Assembly: GCA_947650285.1 (NCBI GenBank)
Contig: CANTFL010001075.1
Span: 43,030-107,029 of the forward strand
Origin: Hyaloperonospora brassicae
Lineage: Eukaryota; Oomycota; Peronosporomycetes; Peronosporales; Peronosporaceae
Direction: 5' to 3'
Length of the DNA: 64,000 bases
The position numbers were made by a program, and so were the translations under genes. Of this stretch, positions 41,301 through 52,754 are shown one piece after another (position 1 is the stretch's first letter; every line of letters starts with the position of its first letter). The notes under the pieces are model-generated. The model saw only the letters and a program-made list of their open reading frames with translations, was not told the DNA's origin and did not search any database.

Positions 41301-44300
41301 ATAGTATCACCACCGAATATGTAATCAACGACTTCTTCATCACTTTCACCACGTGGTCGTCGAAAATATCGCCGGACTCATCAATCAGCCGCACGCCTCG
41401 TTGGATCACGAACGTGCCGAGCACGAGCAACGCCACGGAGGCGAGAAAGATCAACAGTATGCCGCTCTGATGGAGAGGGAAAAACCAGCCGGAGTAGCTC
41501 ACATCCTTGCATACACTATCCACCGCATATTGCCACTGTCTAGGTTGTAGATCGGGGCAGTAATCGTTCGAGCACAGTCGCATCGTATAAACGGGGTTCT
41601 TCAGATAGTCGTCGTAGGCGCACTTGTAGAAATCTGTAAGACTTATGACACCGAAAAGTTGGATACCGTAGAACACCACATTCATGATCACGTAGATGGT
41701 AAACATTAACAAGCGTCCAGATGGTCCCACGTCGTGGAACAGCACCGTGCCCCAATGAAAGCACACTGAAGTCATCATCGTCCACGTAAAGCAGATAGAT
41801 ATCGCGTACAGTAAGTAGTAAACTGCGGTTCCTCTCGCTGATGACGCATTAGTCGCTACACGAATCCAAATTGCGTTGCCGACGATACAAAGGACAAAAA
41901 TCATCATCACAGACAAAGATGTCATGTCGTTGTAAAACGTCAATTTCGAAAATGAGATGCCATTCTGCCAGTAGCATAGGAAGCATCGAGTTAGTCATCA
42001 GAATCGCATGGAGAAGCGGCAGGCAGAAGATGTTACCATTCGTGTGATCAGCACAGCACCAGCCAGAGCAACAGCATAAAATGTGATTGACATCACGCTG
42101 TACACACTCAGATTGTACTTCGAGTCTATGTCAACACATTCAAACACGAGTAAGCGCATACGTCTTCGTACAAATGGTCGAACGAGTCATATACGTACTT
42201 GTTTTCGCGTGCACCAATACTTGAGCACAGTCAGTGCCCAACACACCGCCGTCATCCGTCAAGACGACTTCGCCGAGAGGAGGCATACTGAACCCGCTTG
42301 CATTAGCACTCCTCTGGTCCTCATCGCCAGCCCAGGCAACATGGGTCACTTGAATCTGGAACGTGAACATACTCCTTATCTCCCAAGAATCGTTCGTTTT
42401 AACGCCAGAAGGAAGGAGGTTTGTCACGCAGAAGTAGGTAGAATTGTCGCTCTGGAGGCTCAAACTTGTTTTGCCTGGATTAGCGTACAGATTGATGAAC
42501 GGGTTTCCGCCTTTGACATATGAGACCGTCGAAGATGAGTCGAAAAACACAGTAGAAGCGGGCTCACGCCCTTTGCTGGCGCAGTGCGGGGAACGCAAAT
42601 TTACGCATACTTTCGGGTTATTCGACTCGGGGCCAACGATAGTGGACGTCGAAAACGACAACATCATTATCTCCATGTCCTCTTCCATCCACAACAGCGA
42701 CGAATCCAGCCGGCCTTCCTGGACAGAAGGCAACGCCATCGTAGCAAGTGTTAGCGCGCCTAAACCCGGAGGCGAAGCGGTTGAGTCAGCAGCGGCCACC
42801 ATCAATTTACGCTCCCGGCGGGAAGCAGCAGCAGACATAAGGGCCCCAGATGACGTCTCATATGATAGTGACACGCTTACACCCGCTGAGCCACCAAACG
42901 CGCCGGAACATGCACCTGTGATAATACTTTCCGAAAGCACAAACGACATAGGGCCTCCAGAGCTCAATGTCATCAAATCCGTTCGGCCTTCGAGTAGACC
43001 CATCACATCGATAAAGCCGTACCGGTGAGTATCGCTGTCACAGTTCGCATCTTTTGTTACATCGAAGCAGCTATACGCGCGCACGGTGGAAACACTGTCA
43101 CTGTTGCCGTTTCGTAGCGTGACTTTTACCGCAGTGCTCTCCCATGATACGAATCGCCAGCCACTAGGGAGCGAGATAGTGATCCACCAGTTGCTTTTGC
43201 GGGTCATCGGATCTTCCTCGCCCAAGTTGAAAAATGCTCCAATGATGTCAGCCGCCAAGAGCGTAAATGTCGCTTCTGCAACACTGTGAGGAGTGACTGA
43301 CGATGTCGACACCTTGTAAGAATCCGTTGATACACATGTCTTGTATCCTGGTGAACACGAGCCACCGAAAAGTCTGCGTTCGCACATGGGCCTGCTAGAG
43401 TCTCCAGGGTACATGTTCTGACACTCGGATGCCTTACACCGACAGTACGTCGGTGTGTAAGGCACGTGCCGACTGCTTTCGTTTTGCTGCAAAAACAAAA
43501 AGAGAAGCAGGTCAATGAGCTCAAGTTAGGCAAGATATTACCATACGCCAGATCAAGATCAGTGACGCAACTAACCCAGATTTTGCTCCCGATCTCTGAT
43601 GCACTCGAAGGAACGCCGTGCTCAGCGAGAGATAACACCTTGACGACTTCGTTTCGACCACTTTTCAATCCCGACGTTGTTGAGTTGACTGCGAGCGATG
43701 CCTCGTCTGGCACTGACACATCGTCGTCAAGAACTATCAAGGGTTCATCTGCTGTAGGCGCGACCATTTCCGTTTTGGCAGCAACGAACTTAGTCGCGCA
43801 TGGTGCAGTCGCTGGAACATCGCTGATTGGAGGTGCTTTAGCGCAACCAACTGATGCAGCTTTCATCGTAGATGCGCTATCGTCGCTGAAGCCGATAGCA
43901 ACCCGAACCCTACTTGATCCCCCGAGCTCGTCCACATTCAGAGGGCTCGCAGTAACCTGAGCAACTGTATCGATACCGGAAGAGTCGGTGGGGCTCAGTG
44001 AGCTAACAGGGAGGTCAGCTACTTCAGAACCAACTGGAGCACGAACGTCCACAGAGCTGGCAACGCTAAAGCTATCCGGAGATGCTACAGGAATATCAGC
44101 ATCCGGTTGTTCTGATGCAACGTGGGTAGACTCGAGCTCAACACATGCATCCACATCTTCCTCTTCGGTCTCGTCACGACTCCCGTGAAAACCAACAGCA
44201 ATGTCCGAGTCACCAAAACTCGCAGTAGCACGAATGCCGTCAGCATTTGCCGTCACATCCAGGTCAGCGGACCCGAGTGAGACGTCCAACCCGTGCGACT

Positions 44301-45036
44301 CTGTCAAGGTTTCCATACTTTTCCAATCCACAGATGCCCCGTCATTTCCAGCACCCATCAAGGCGCCAAGCTCCATTAAGTCCAATACTGTCGATTCGAC
44401 TGTGTCTTCGGATGTAGCTAAAATACCGCCTGCAGAGTCCGCCACGCGATCGATGTCTCCAGCACCAACTGTGACGCCAGTCCCTGCAGTAGTCATGTCC
44501 AGTCCAGCTCTGTCGATCTTCGAGTCACGCATCACATTCGTGTCTTTTGCCACGCGAGAACCTGCACCTCTGTCCCCAAAAGGACCACCGTCGTTTGAGT
44601 GCCTAATCTCCACCTTCTCCGCGTCCTCTGCACTCGGCGAGCGGTCCGGAACCGTCTCTTTCTCCAGCACCTTTTTGTACGTACCATGACGCTGTTTTTT
44701 ATCCTGAGCACTGTCTTCTGCATCTCTTTCCATCGCAAACATCCGGTACAGCACCTCCTCTTCTTGCTTTATCAAGGCCGCACTTGCAGGCACTGCGTCT
44801 CCTCTCTCTACCACACATCACAGCGACAGACGTCACACATGAGGCAGAAAGAAAGTCAATACACCGATCGAAATGACTCGTCCAGTGACACGGCGCGCAC
44901 CTTCTTTGGCTACGGACACGAGTAGCAGTCCCGACGCGCATAGGAGCAGTAGACACAGCGCTGCTGCGCCCACAGACGTCCCGCGACGTTGCACGAGTTG
45001 ACGCTAAATGGAGCAGATATACATTAGAGACACACC

Positions 45037-45080
<44 letters not shown>

Positions 45081-45226
45081 CGACGTACCCGCATAAAGTG
45101 CCGTCCAGCAGTGCGCACTGCTGTTGTTGTCTGAGTCGATTGGGAGGAATCGAGGGGTAGGTCAACGACGATGTGACGAGAGGCTCGTGCATAGGTTAAT
45201 TTGGGACGACCAAAAACGACAGACAT
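38307..45226 (-). CDS. GPCR-INPP4 fusion: seven-transmembrane protein with inositol polyphosphate 4-phosphatase domain
   Basis: Seven exons: 45089-45226, 44901-45003, 43576-44807, 42199-43486, 42037-42125, 38803-41964, 38307-38729. Phases fit and total 6,435 bp, 2,144 residues. Donors are GTACGT, GTGCGC, GTTAGT, GTACGT, GTAACA and GTACGT. Layout: cytosolic start; signal anchor near residue 60-80 (GAAALCLLLLCASGLLLVSV); Ser/Thr/acidic then Cys-containing ectodomain to about 920; seven hydrophobic segments to about 1240; a long cytosolic part. The C-terminus matches INPP4A/B: LPINLHVQEMWVG, FTQGINEMQTLANN, and the CX5R active site CKSAKDRT near residue 2061, then VTLEQVRLL and PEGTYG. INPP4 removes the 4-phosphate of PI(3,4)P2. 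Receptor-effector fusions of this kind are known in oomycetes as GPCR-bigrams. One anchor plus seven segments places the phosphatase in the cytosol, which supports the model. Confidence 0.85.
45039..45074. repeat. (GA)n microsatellite in intron 1 of the receptor-phosphatase gene
   Basis: About 36 bp of AG dinucleotide repeat inside the 85-bp first intron (45004-45088). On the transcribed strand it is a (CT)n tract upstream of the ATTTAG acceptor, so it may serve as the polypyrimidine tract. Confidence 0.9.
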
Positions 45227-46043
45227 TGGCTGTAGGGCTCATCGCCACTAGCACTACCACCAGCAGCAATAGCCACAGAAAACATACCGACACAAAGGTA
45301 CTCTTCAACTGATTGAAAGCTGTCAAAGCCGAGCGCCTTTCGAGTGCAGTTGGCAGACACAATCGATCACTTAGCCCTGTGTGCTTTCCCTGTGCGTGCA
45401 AAGCATTTGCTTATGCAGCCTATAGACTCCTAGCTGATCATTGCCAGGAGGCGTCGACACTTGTGCCTGCGACAGCTACTCGTTCGACCGCTGCGACTTG
45501 CGAGCAACAAACTGCATGCAGTTCATAACTGCTGGTCGCTCACGACGCTGCCACACATGATAGCGTGCTACTGGACGCACGCAACATATTGTATGGCTCA
45601 GGAACAGCCATCGATGTATGTTGAGGCCGATGCTAGCAATAGCGATATCCAGCCAGTTGCAACAGTCATTGAAGCGCATCGAAGGGACCGACGAGAAGAG
45701 CCCTTTTTTCCTCCCGATTGACCAAACGGCAGCTTTTCTTCGCACCCAACCAGTGCGCTGCCTATCGCTCCTGCACCTCGGAGCGATCGGATCGAGCAAT
45801 AGACGACAACACTATCGTGAACCTGAGCTAACAACGAAGCCCTGTCGTCTCGTAATTAGCTGACAGGCGATACGCGTCGGTCCGTCTGTAGAACACCAAG
45901 CGCACGTTGCAAGAACGGTGCTAGAAAAAAGCGCACGTTGCAAGAACGGTGCTAGAAAAAGCGCATGTTTAATTTCAGGTGCACCACACAAGTCACTTTG
46001 TCCACTCGATTCAAAAGAGAGCTATCAATCACCACGTGCAGCG
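45227..46043. promoter_or_regulatory. Divergent upstream region of receptor-phosphatase and UTP7 genes
   Basis: 817 bp between outward-facing start codons. It carries the 31-bp tandem duplication about 85 bp before the UTP7 ATG. No other element recognised. Confidence 0.5.
45900..45960. repeat. Perfect 31-bp tandem duplication upstream of the UTP7 gene
   Basis: The 30-bp unit starting GCGCACGTTGCAAG and ending GGTGCTAGAAAAA occurs at 45900-45929 and 45931-45960 without mismatch. A partial third start (GCGCATG) follows. It includes CACG and TTGCAA cores. Confidence 0.95.
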
Positions 46044-47767
46044 ATGGCGGCGATCGACGAGGAGGACATTGAGCAGATCGTGCGCGAGGCGCCCACGCGC
46101 TTAGGGCAGAAGGAGAGGCGCGGCAAGCCCAAGCAGGAGAAGGTCAAGCACGTGGCCAAGTACACGCGCGGTGGGGCCATCTCGCAGCGTCGCATCCGCA
46201 ACATCCGCGACAAGAAGCTCAAGGGCTCGTTGCAACGCGCGTATGAGCAGCACCAGCTCGCCGCCGAGTCAGCGGCCAAGTCGGAGATCTTACTGCCTGA
46301 CCAGGCCGGGTACCTGGAAGCCGAAGGACTCGAGAAGACGTACAAGTTCACGCAGAAGCAGCTCGCCGACAACGTGGACCTGAATACCGCCCGCAAGATC
46401 TTTAGCTTGGACTTGCCCGACTACGGATCGTACCGTGTCAAGTACACGCGCAATGGACGGAACATGCTGCTTGGGAGTCAGAAAGGCCACTTGGCGCAGA
46501 TGGACGCGTTGCGCATGAAACTCACGTGTGAATTCCAGGCCAACGACTTGGTGCGCGACATTAGTTTCTTGCACAACGACTCGCTGTTTGCTGCAGCGCA
46601 GAAAAAGCACGTGTTCATTTACGACAACACGGGTGCTGAGGCACATTGCATCCGCACGATCCCAGAGCCTCGACGGATGGAGTTTCTGCCGTACCACTTT
46701 CTGCTCTCGACCGTGAGTGGCAATGGACTGCTGAGCTACCACGACGTGACTGAAGGGAAACAGGTATCGACGCACCGAACAAAGCAGGGACTATGTGACA
46801 CGATGGCGTTGAACCCGTGGAACGCTGTTGTAAACCTCGGACATGCAAGCGGGATTGTGACATTGTGGACACCAAACATGTCGGATGCTGTCGTCAAGAT
46901 GCAGTGCCATCAGGGACCGAGTACGTTGTTTGTCATTGTCGCTGGGGTTTTTCATGAGTGTACTTGTGGCTTACAGTTATTCGACTGGTTGTGGTTTGAT
47001 CAGTTCGCTCCATGAGCATTGACGGCAGTGGAAAGTATCTCGTCACCGCTGGTGCGGACAGGAAAGTGAAGGTGTTTGACCTGCGCAAGTACCAAGAGTT
47101 GAACAGCTACTACCTAACAGCGGCAGCTAACACAATGAGCGTGAGTCAGCGTGGACTCGTAGCAGTAGGCTTTGGCCCGAACGTACACGTGCTCAAGAAC
47201 GCCTTCACATCGGGCTCTCCTATCCGGCCATACATGACGTACCAGATTCCAGGCTCAATGGTCAGCTCGATCGCATTCCGTCCGTTTGAAGATGTGCTGG
47301 CTGTTGGCCATGCCACGGGCTTCAACTCGGTGGTGATTCCTGGCGCAGGTGAGCCGAACTTCGATACGTACGAGGCGAACCCGTACGAGAACCACAAACA
47401 GCGTGACGAATCCGAGGTGCGCTCACTGCTGGAGAAGATCCGTCCAGAGATGATCACATTGGATCCGAATGCCATTGGCCGTGTGGACATGGACCCAGCT
47501 GAGGAGCAGGAAAACAAGATTTATCAGATGAAGCGTGCCAACGAAAGTGGCAGTGTCAAGAAACCAAAGAAGAAGATGCGCGGTAAAAACCGTCCGTCGC
47601 GGCGGTTGCGCAAGAAGCAGCAAAATGTCGTCGACGCTCAGAAACAGCAGTGCCGCGAGCAATTGGCGAGCAAGCAGAAACGCGCATATCGACAGGAGCA
47701 GCAGCGCGAGTGGGATGGAAAAGCTGAGAGCGCGCCTACAGCGCTTAATCGATTCTTCAAGAAATAG
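46044..47767 (+). CDS. UTP7/WDR46, U3 snoRNP small-subunit processome WD-repeat protein
   Basis: Two exons, 46044-46920 and 47004-47767, with an 83-bp intron (GTACGT...GATCAG), giving 546 residues. The N-terminal basic region has KYTRGGAISQRRIRNIRDKK, matching the UTP7 lead-in. The WD propeller follows: YGSYRVKYTRNGRNMLLGSQ, VRDISFLHNDSLFAAAQKK, MALNPWNAVVNLGHASGIVT, SGKYLVTAGADRKVKVFDLR. The BING4-type C-terminal domain (FRPFEDVLAVGHATGFNSVV, PGAGEPNFDTYEANPYE) precedes a Lys/Arg-rich tail (KKPKKKMRGKNRPSRRLRKK) fit for nucleolar RNA. UTP7 works in early pre-18S rRNA processing. The ATG at 46044 begins the conserved protein; the open frame further upstream is not conserved-looking. Confidence 0.92.
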
Positions 47768-47985
47768 ATGCATATCATGCTGGCCACTTTCATTAGACGT
47801 ACCCATTGCTTGCCCTGCATCATCCTATCTATCATCATGCGTACAGGGTAGAAGAGCTGCATCGAACGAAGCGAGACTACCACCGACCTCTCATCACAGT
47901 CAAATAAAATCGTGCACGACCATCAAGACCCGTATTCTGCCATCGATTGATTCATGTTCTGCTCACCCGGTGATTCAAGAGTAGA

Positions 47986-50232
47986 TTATGCGAGGTAGCG
48001 ATAGGTGTTGGCTTGATCGGGGTCGCGCTCGAGATACTCTCGGTCAATGAGAGCCTCAATACGGCGCTTGATGACCTTTAAATTCGGCTTGAAAAAAGCT
48101 AGCTGGCTCAACACTTCCGAGATCAGCTGCTGGTGCTGAAGCGTCTTGCGCGCCTTCATGATACGTACGATCGCAGCTTCTATAGCTATGCTGCGGTCTT
48201 CCTCCACATTCTTCTGGCTGTGACTTTCTTCCAACGACGCCATAGGGATTCGTAGCTTGCGCATCGGCGACGCAAACGTTTCGTTCACAGCGAACTGGTC
48301 GCTCGTCGAAACAGTCTTGCCGGCAGGCGTCTTGGTCAACAGCTTATACTTGCCACACGACAGCGAGTGCATGATACGCTTCACGACGTCCACACTCAGG
48401 TTCAGTGACTCGCGCACAGCTTCAAACGACAATGCGCCGTTGCCCTCGTTAAACAGTAGCATCGCCACGGCCTGCAACGTCGTGACCTGTAGATCGTACC
48501 ACTTCTTCGTAGGGAAGTTAGCACGGATCGTGGCGTTGCCAAGCGAGTGCACCCACTGCAGTCGACGGTGGCTTGTTTTCGAATCGTAGTACACCTTGAA
48601 GAGATTCATACACCGGACCATTAGCGGTGGCATCGTGACTTCCAAGATGCGGTAAGACGGCCAGTAGCCCGTCGTCAGCACTTGCACGCTGAACTCGAGG
48701 TTCAAAGCAGCTTCGTTTGGACTACTCTCACGTTGCTTCTTCAAGAAGCTGTCAAACTCCTGGTGGTGGTCACTGCCGATGGCCAAATCGTTCATCATAC
48801 CTTCCATCTTGCCTGTAAATTGCGCACCGCAACGTAGCTTCAATTTACCAATCATGAGCACTTCAGCATCGTCGGAAGCAGACCGCTGGTTCAGCAAACG
48901 CTTGGCTAGTTGATTGCGGTAAATCTCAGCAAAGAGGTCTTTGTCCGTGAGGTACGAGAACACAAACACCACTTTCTCGAGGTAGTCCTCCACCTGCTCA
49001 TCACTAAGCTTCTCGCCACCAGTCTTCAGAATGCGGTCACAAAACGTACTCATGAGCTTCGCCGAGCTGTCGGGACCAACGTCCTTGTTCACAAACTCAA
49101 CAAATGCTTCCTTCAACGCCTTCTGAAACAGCGAGTTGCCTGCAAACTGCTCATTCACGATGCTGCGGAACTTGTCGTGGATCGTAAGGATGTCCTTGAT
49201 AAATGTCGGATCCGAGCTGGGATCACGGATGTTGCCCGATGCCACAGCATTTGCGCGCATGATCACAATGTCGTTACCCACCGCTGTAATATGCTGCTGC
49301 ACAAGGTCCGCGATCGGCTCGAGTCCATTCTTCAAACGCGCAAACAAGCGGTACATGCGCGCCAAGTCGTCCAGCTTGTTGTTCTTCAGCAACGCAATGA
49401 CACCAGAGTTTTCTCGCTCAATGAGCTCTTTTTGGGCAGCTTCAAGCAGCACGCTCTCGAGCTTCTTTACAAGTTTCGGTTCGGTCGACTTGTGCAAGTA
49501 CGTGTGCACGCGACTGCGCTCGCTCTGCAGCGCGTCCTCCACTTTCTGCAGGTACACGGGCGTCGAGTCTTCGCTGAGCCAGCCCTTGGACTTGCGCTCG
49601 TAGTACGTGGCACTCGTGGTCACGAGGTCCGCTTCGAGAGCACCTTGGTACACATCCAGCGACTTCATCCCCATCACCTCAAAGATCTCGACGCAATTGC
49701 GCATGAGCGTCGCGTCAATGATCTCGCCATTGCGCTCCTTCTCAATCAGCTCAATCATCGCGTCCTTCACGCGGCCTTTGACCTGCTGGAACACCCTGCG
49801 GTCAAAGCTCTGGAGCCCCGCGTCGTCCAGCGTCGGGAGCGAGTGGTGCTTGACAAAGTAGCGGTCCAAGTACATAAAAAAGCGCGTCATCCACTTCATC
49901 ATGAGCTTGTGGTTCGTCCAGCGCTTGACAAGCTCTTGCAAGAAGAACTCGTCGTGCGCGTGCTCGAGACTGGGCAGGACCTTTTGCTCCAAGTACGTGT
50001 CAAACGTGCGGCCGTGGCGGTCGTAGAGCTGCTCCGAGAAGTTGTACGGCGACCGCTGCGTGCACATGTTGTAGCACGTGGTATAGATAGGCATAAAGGC
50101 ATTGGGCGGGAAGGGCGACACCTTGACGTGGTCAAACCCCTTGTCAAGAATAGCCAGCAGCACGTCGATCGCTTTGGGCTTGATCTCTTGGTCCCAGCCT
50201 TCCTCGAGCGAGATCATGTTCTTCCCACTCAT
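47986..50232 (-). CDS. CUL1: Cullin-1, scaffold of SCF ubiquitin ligases
   Basis: Intronless, 748 residues from the ATG at 50232 (MSGKNMISLEEGWDQ). The N-terminal cullin repeats carry the Skp1-binding signature IYTTCYNMCTQRSPYNFSEQ and the block LVKRWTNHKLMMKWMTRFFM, close to plant and animal CUL1 rather than CUL3 or CUL4. The cullin-homology and winged-helix regions follow. The neddylation segment IVRIMKARKTLQHQQLISEV has the conserved Lys, and the protein ends in the diagnostic YLERDPDQANTYRYLA. It recruits RBX1 and E2 and pairs with F-box receptors; a candidate F-box/SPRY protein is at 23 kb. A GTGTGT/ACACAC tract sits just before the start codon; the frame continues upstream but is not cullin-like. 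Confidence 0.95.
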   Translation of the reverse strand: MSGKNMISLEEGWDQEIKPKAIDVLLAILDKGFDHVKVSPFPPNAFMPIYTTCYNMCTQRSPYNFSEQLYDRHGRTFDTYLEQKVLPSLEHAHDEFFLQELVKRWTNHKLMMKWMTRFFMYLDRYFVKHHSLPTLDDAGLQSFDRRVFQQVKGRVKDAMIELIEKERNGEIIDATLMRNCVEIFEVMGMKSLDVYQGALEADLVTTSATYYERKSKGWLSEDSTPVYLQKVEDALQSERSRVHTYLHKSTEPKLVKKLESVLLEAAQKELIERENSGVIALLKNNKLDDLARMYRLFARLKNGLEPIADLVQQHITAVGNDIVIMRANAVASGNIRDPSSDPTFIKDILTIHDKFRSIVNEQFAGNSLFQKALKEAFVEFVNKDVGPDSSAKLMSTFCDRILKTGGEKLSDEQVEDYLEKVVFVFSYLTDKDLFAEIYRNQLAKRLLNQRSASDDAEVLMIGKLKLRCGAQFTGKMEGMMNDLAIGSDHHQEFDSFLKKQRESSPNEAALNLEFSVQVLTTGYWPSYRILEVTMPPLMVRCMNLFKVYYDSKTSHRRLQWVHSLGNATIRANFPTKKWYDLQVTTLQAVAMLLFNEGNGALSFEAVRESLNLSVDVVKRIMHSLSCGKYKLLTKTPAGKTVSTSDQFAVNETFASPMRKLRIPMASLEESHSQKNVEEDRSIAIEAAIVRIMKARKTLQHQQLISEVLSQLAFFKPNLKVIKRRIEALIDREYLERDPDQANTYRYLA

Positions 50233-50894
50233 GGTACCTGACAAACACACACACACACAATCGATTGCCTCGCGCTCGACAGAAGGAAGCGGTCGCACGG
50301 GCGCGTGGAAGCAGTCGCGTCGAGCAGCGCAGCGACGCACGAGAAGCGTTCTTTGCGGTTCCGCGCACGAGCCGAGCGAGATAATCCTCTGAATAGTGAT
50401 ACCACCGACCCCGGCCGCTCGCCCCTCTTGTATCGAATCAACGCAACGGGTACCGCACGCACGGCCGTTGGCGGAACGTTTGGTCTCTTTTGACAACTTT
50501 TGCGGTTGTTTCGTGTTATTGTTCTTGGTGTTGTAATTGTTGTTCTTGCGTGCAGCCCGTCCATCTCGTGGTCGCCAGCTCTTGCTGCAGTATTGTTTTA
50601 ATCAATAACACGGTCGCATTCCACTGGGTGGCTGATCGCTGGCTTTTGATTGGTGCACAGTGCGCCAGTGAGAAGCCGACAGCGCCTGTCCCGCCATCGA
50701 CGACGCCCACGGCCGCGCCCGCGATCTCTCTGCGCCGCGTCGGCTCGAGCTGTCAGGTCCACGCGCTGCTGTCCGCGTCCGCGTTCCCATCAAGTGAACG
50801 AACAGGACGAGACGCGCGCGCACGACCGGTTTGGTCGCAGTCGGTCGACTCTGTCAAGCGCTGTCCGTCTTTCTTCCTATCAGTACTGTCGTCG
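50233..50894. promoter_or_regulatory. Divergent upstream region of CUL1 and the FHA-RING gene
   Basis: 662 bp between outward-facing ATGs. Contains an ACACAC run near 50.24-50.26 kb next to CUL1. Open frames crossing it on both strands are non-conserved extensions. Confidence 0.5.
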
Positions 50895-52361
50895 ATGCTG
50901 CGCGACGTTGCGCTGGGGTCGTGGGAGTTCTCGGCCTCGTTTTGCGTCGGGCGCAGTCGCGGCTGTGAGGTCAGTATCGTGACGTCGGAGGACACGCGCA
51001 CGGTCAGCAAACGGCACGTGGGCTTTATGCCTCTCACCGAGACGTTTACTACGACTGCTGGCTATGGCAAACGTCGCTGGCTCGTCCACGATCTCGAGAC
51101 AATGAATGGCACCGCAGTGAACGGAGAGGAGATTCCTGCCGGTGGCAACCGAGAGCTCCGAGGTGGGGACGAAGTGGTGCTGGCCTCGGCCATGAGGCAG
51201 TGCGTGCGGCTGCAGGTCCAGTTCTCAGACGAAGCGCGCTCGCGCATTGTGGTCAAAGCACTTGCGTGCTCGACTGCGCCGTCGCCTGCGCCACTGCACC
51301 GTCGTCTCGTGACTCCAGGGACATTGGCTCGCCGCTCGCCACGTCGAAACGTTGTGACAACCGCATCGGTAGCGGCAACGGGCTTGGACCGGTCAATGGC
51401 TACGATTGCTGGTAGTCCAGCAGTCATGAGGACGGGCTGTCGATCGGGCCGAGTTGCGGGAACACTGGGAAGTGATGCGAATGCGACGACGCCGCTGCCA
51501 CAGAGTGTTTCGCAGAAGCGGAGTCGGGCTAGTCCGAGGCATGTAGTAGGTGAGGTGAAGAATGTGGAGAGGAATGACAAGCAACAGAACACGCCACAGA
51601 GTCAGCAGAGGAAGCGCTCTCGACGTGGTGGAATAAATGAAGAAGGAGACGAAGCAGTAGCGCGAGGAGGTGCAGCAACGGAAGAGGAAGTTGTTTCAGC
51701 TGCGAAAAAAGCTCGGGAGCATGAAGAAGAAAAAGAGCGGCTCATGATGTGTTCTGTGTGTCTGGAATACTTCCACGGCAGTGCCACGCTACCGTGCTCG
51801 CACACGTTCTGCGGATACTGCATCAGCAATTGGTTCCGCCACTCGCTGTCTTGTCCCGAATGCCGGAACGTCGTCAAGACGGTTCCCGTGCGCAACCGCG
51901 CCCTGGACGAGCTCGTGGAGCGACTGGTAGGCCATACCGAAGCGTACAAGTCCCACGTGCGCCGTCGAGCACGGATGCAGCGACGGCTTGTCGAATCACG
52001 CCAATACACTTGTGGAAGTAGCGACGACAATGGGGACGTGTCTGAAGGCGCTGTTCGTGGCGTGGGCTGTCTACAGCTTGGCAGGACCAGCACTGTGGAG
52101 TCGTCCAGGGCGCATACCAGCGTTTTCACGCGTTGGTCGGTCGATAAGAGACTCGTGTTCTCTGCTTACATCAGCAATCAGTTCGGCGAGACGCGCCTCG
52201 CTACGTGCAAGAAGGTGGGCCTCACGCAGCTTGCACTGGACGCTTCGAGCATGAACGAGCTGATCACCGTCGCGCAGAATCTACTGCTGGACTGCGTTGG
52301 CCTCCGCATGACGAGCAACGAGTGCCGCCAACGCCTCAAGATCTTTGTGCTGTTTGGCTGA
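50895..52361 (+). CDS. FHA-RING E3 ubiquitin ligase (RNF8/CHFR-like)
   Basis: Intronless, 488 residues from the ATG at 50895, the first Met upstream of the FHA fold. Residues about 5-105 form an FHA domain with the phosphothreonine-binding pattern: FCVGRSRGCEVSI, VSKRHVGF, DLETMNGTAVNG. A basic, Ser-rich linker carries likely nuclear signals (QQRKRSRRGG). Residues about 280-320 form a C3HC4 RING: CSVCLEYF, TLPCSHTFCGYCI, CPECR. FHA followed by RING is the layout of CHFR and RNF8, which read phosphorylated proteins at mitotic or DNA-damage sites and ubiquitinate nearby substrates. The C-terminal ~150 residues are not recognised, and no PBZ finger is visible, which argues against strict CHFR orthology. 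Confidence 0.87.
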   Translation: MLRDVALGSWEFSASFCVGRSRGCEVSIVTSEDTRTVSKRHVGFMPLTETFTTTAGYGKRRWLVHDLETMNGTAVNGEEIPAGGNRELRGGDEVVLASAMRQCVRLQVQFSDEARSRIVVKALACSTAPSPAPLHRRLVTPGTLARRSPRRNVVTTASVAATGLDRSMATIAGSPAVMRTGCRSGRVAGTLGSDANATTPLPQSVSQKRSRASPRHVVGEVKNVERNDKQQNTPQSQQRKRSRRGGINEEGDEAVARGGAATEEEVVSAAKKAREHEEEKERLMMCSVCLEYFHGSATLPCSHTFCGYCISNWFRHSLSCPECRNVVKTVPVRNRALDELVERLVGHTEAYKSHVRRRARMQRRLVESRQYTCGSSDDNGDVSEGAVRGVGCLQLGRTSTVESSRAHTSVFTRWSVDKRLVFSAYISNQFGETRLATCKKVGLTQLALDASSMNELITVAQNLLLDCVGLRMTSNECRQRLKIFVLFG

Positions 52362-52754
52362 AGTGGACCACGAAGCGCCGACCATCACGCAGGCCCCGTT
52401 GGTTTTCCACCCGCAGTCTTCACGACGTACACACAGAGGCCGCCACCGAAACGTTATAAAAATCTCGTGCTCCAAACAGCAGCGTGCCGAGCCCCTGTAA
52501 CCTCTAGCAACATATGGCACTACCTGTCTGCAAGCCATTCTTTTTCCTCTGGATCGGTCCAAACGTAAAACCTCACGCGAGGTTTTGAACCAGCGCCCCA
52601 CGGTCTCTCGCAATGGGGACTTGGTGGTCTCCGTTAACGCGAGTACGAACGAAAAGAAAAAAGAATACAACAACAACACAGAGAGAGAGAGAGAAAATAA
52701 TACTAAATAATAAAAAAGCAGCCGCATCGACTCGTCCCGCCTTTACGACAAAAG
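52362..52754. other. Intergenic, no supported gene
   Basis: 393 bp. Contains a 10-bp ACCTCACGCG/GAGGTT short inverted motif near 52.57 kb and a GAGAGAGAGA run followed by A/T-rich sequence just upstream of the chromodomain gene. Confidence 0.45.

Noticed and set aside
48910..50241. 443-residue plus-strand open frame
   Set aside because: Antisense to CUL1, which is unambiguous on the minus strand.
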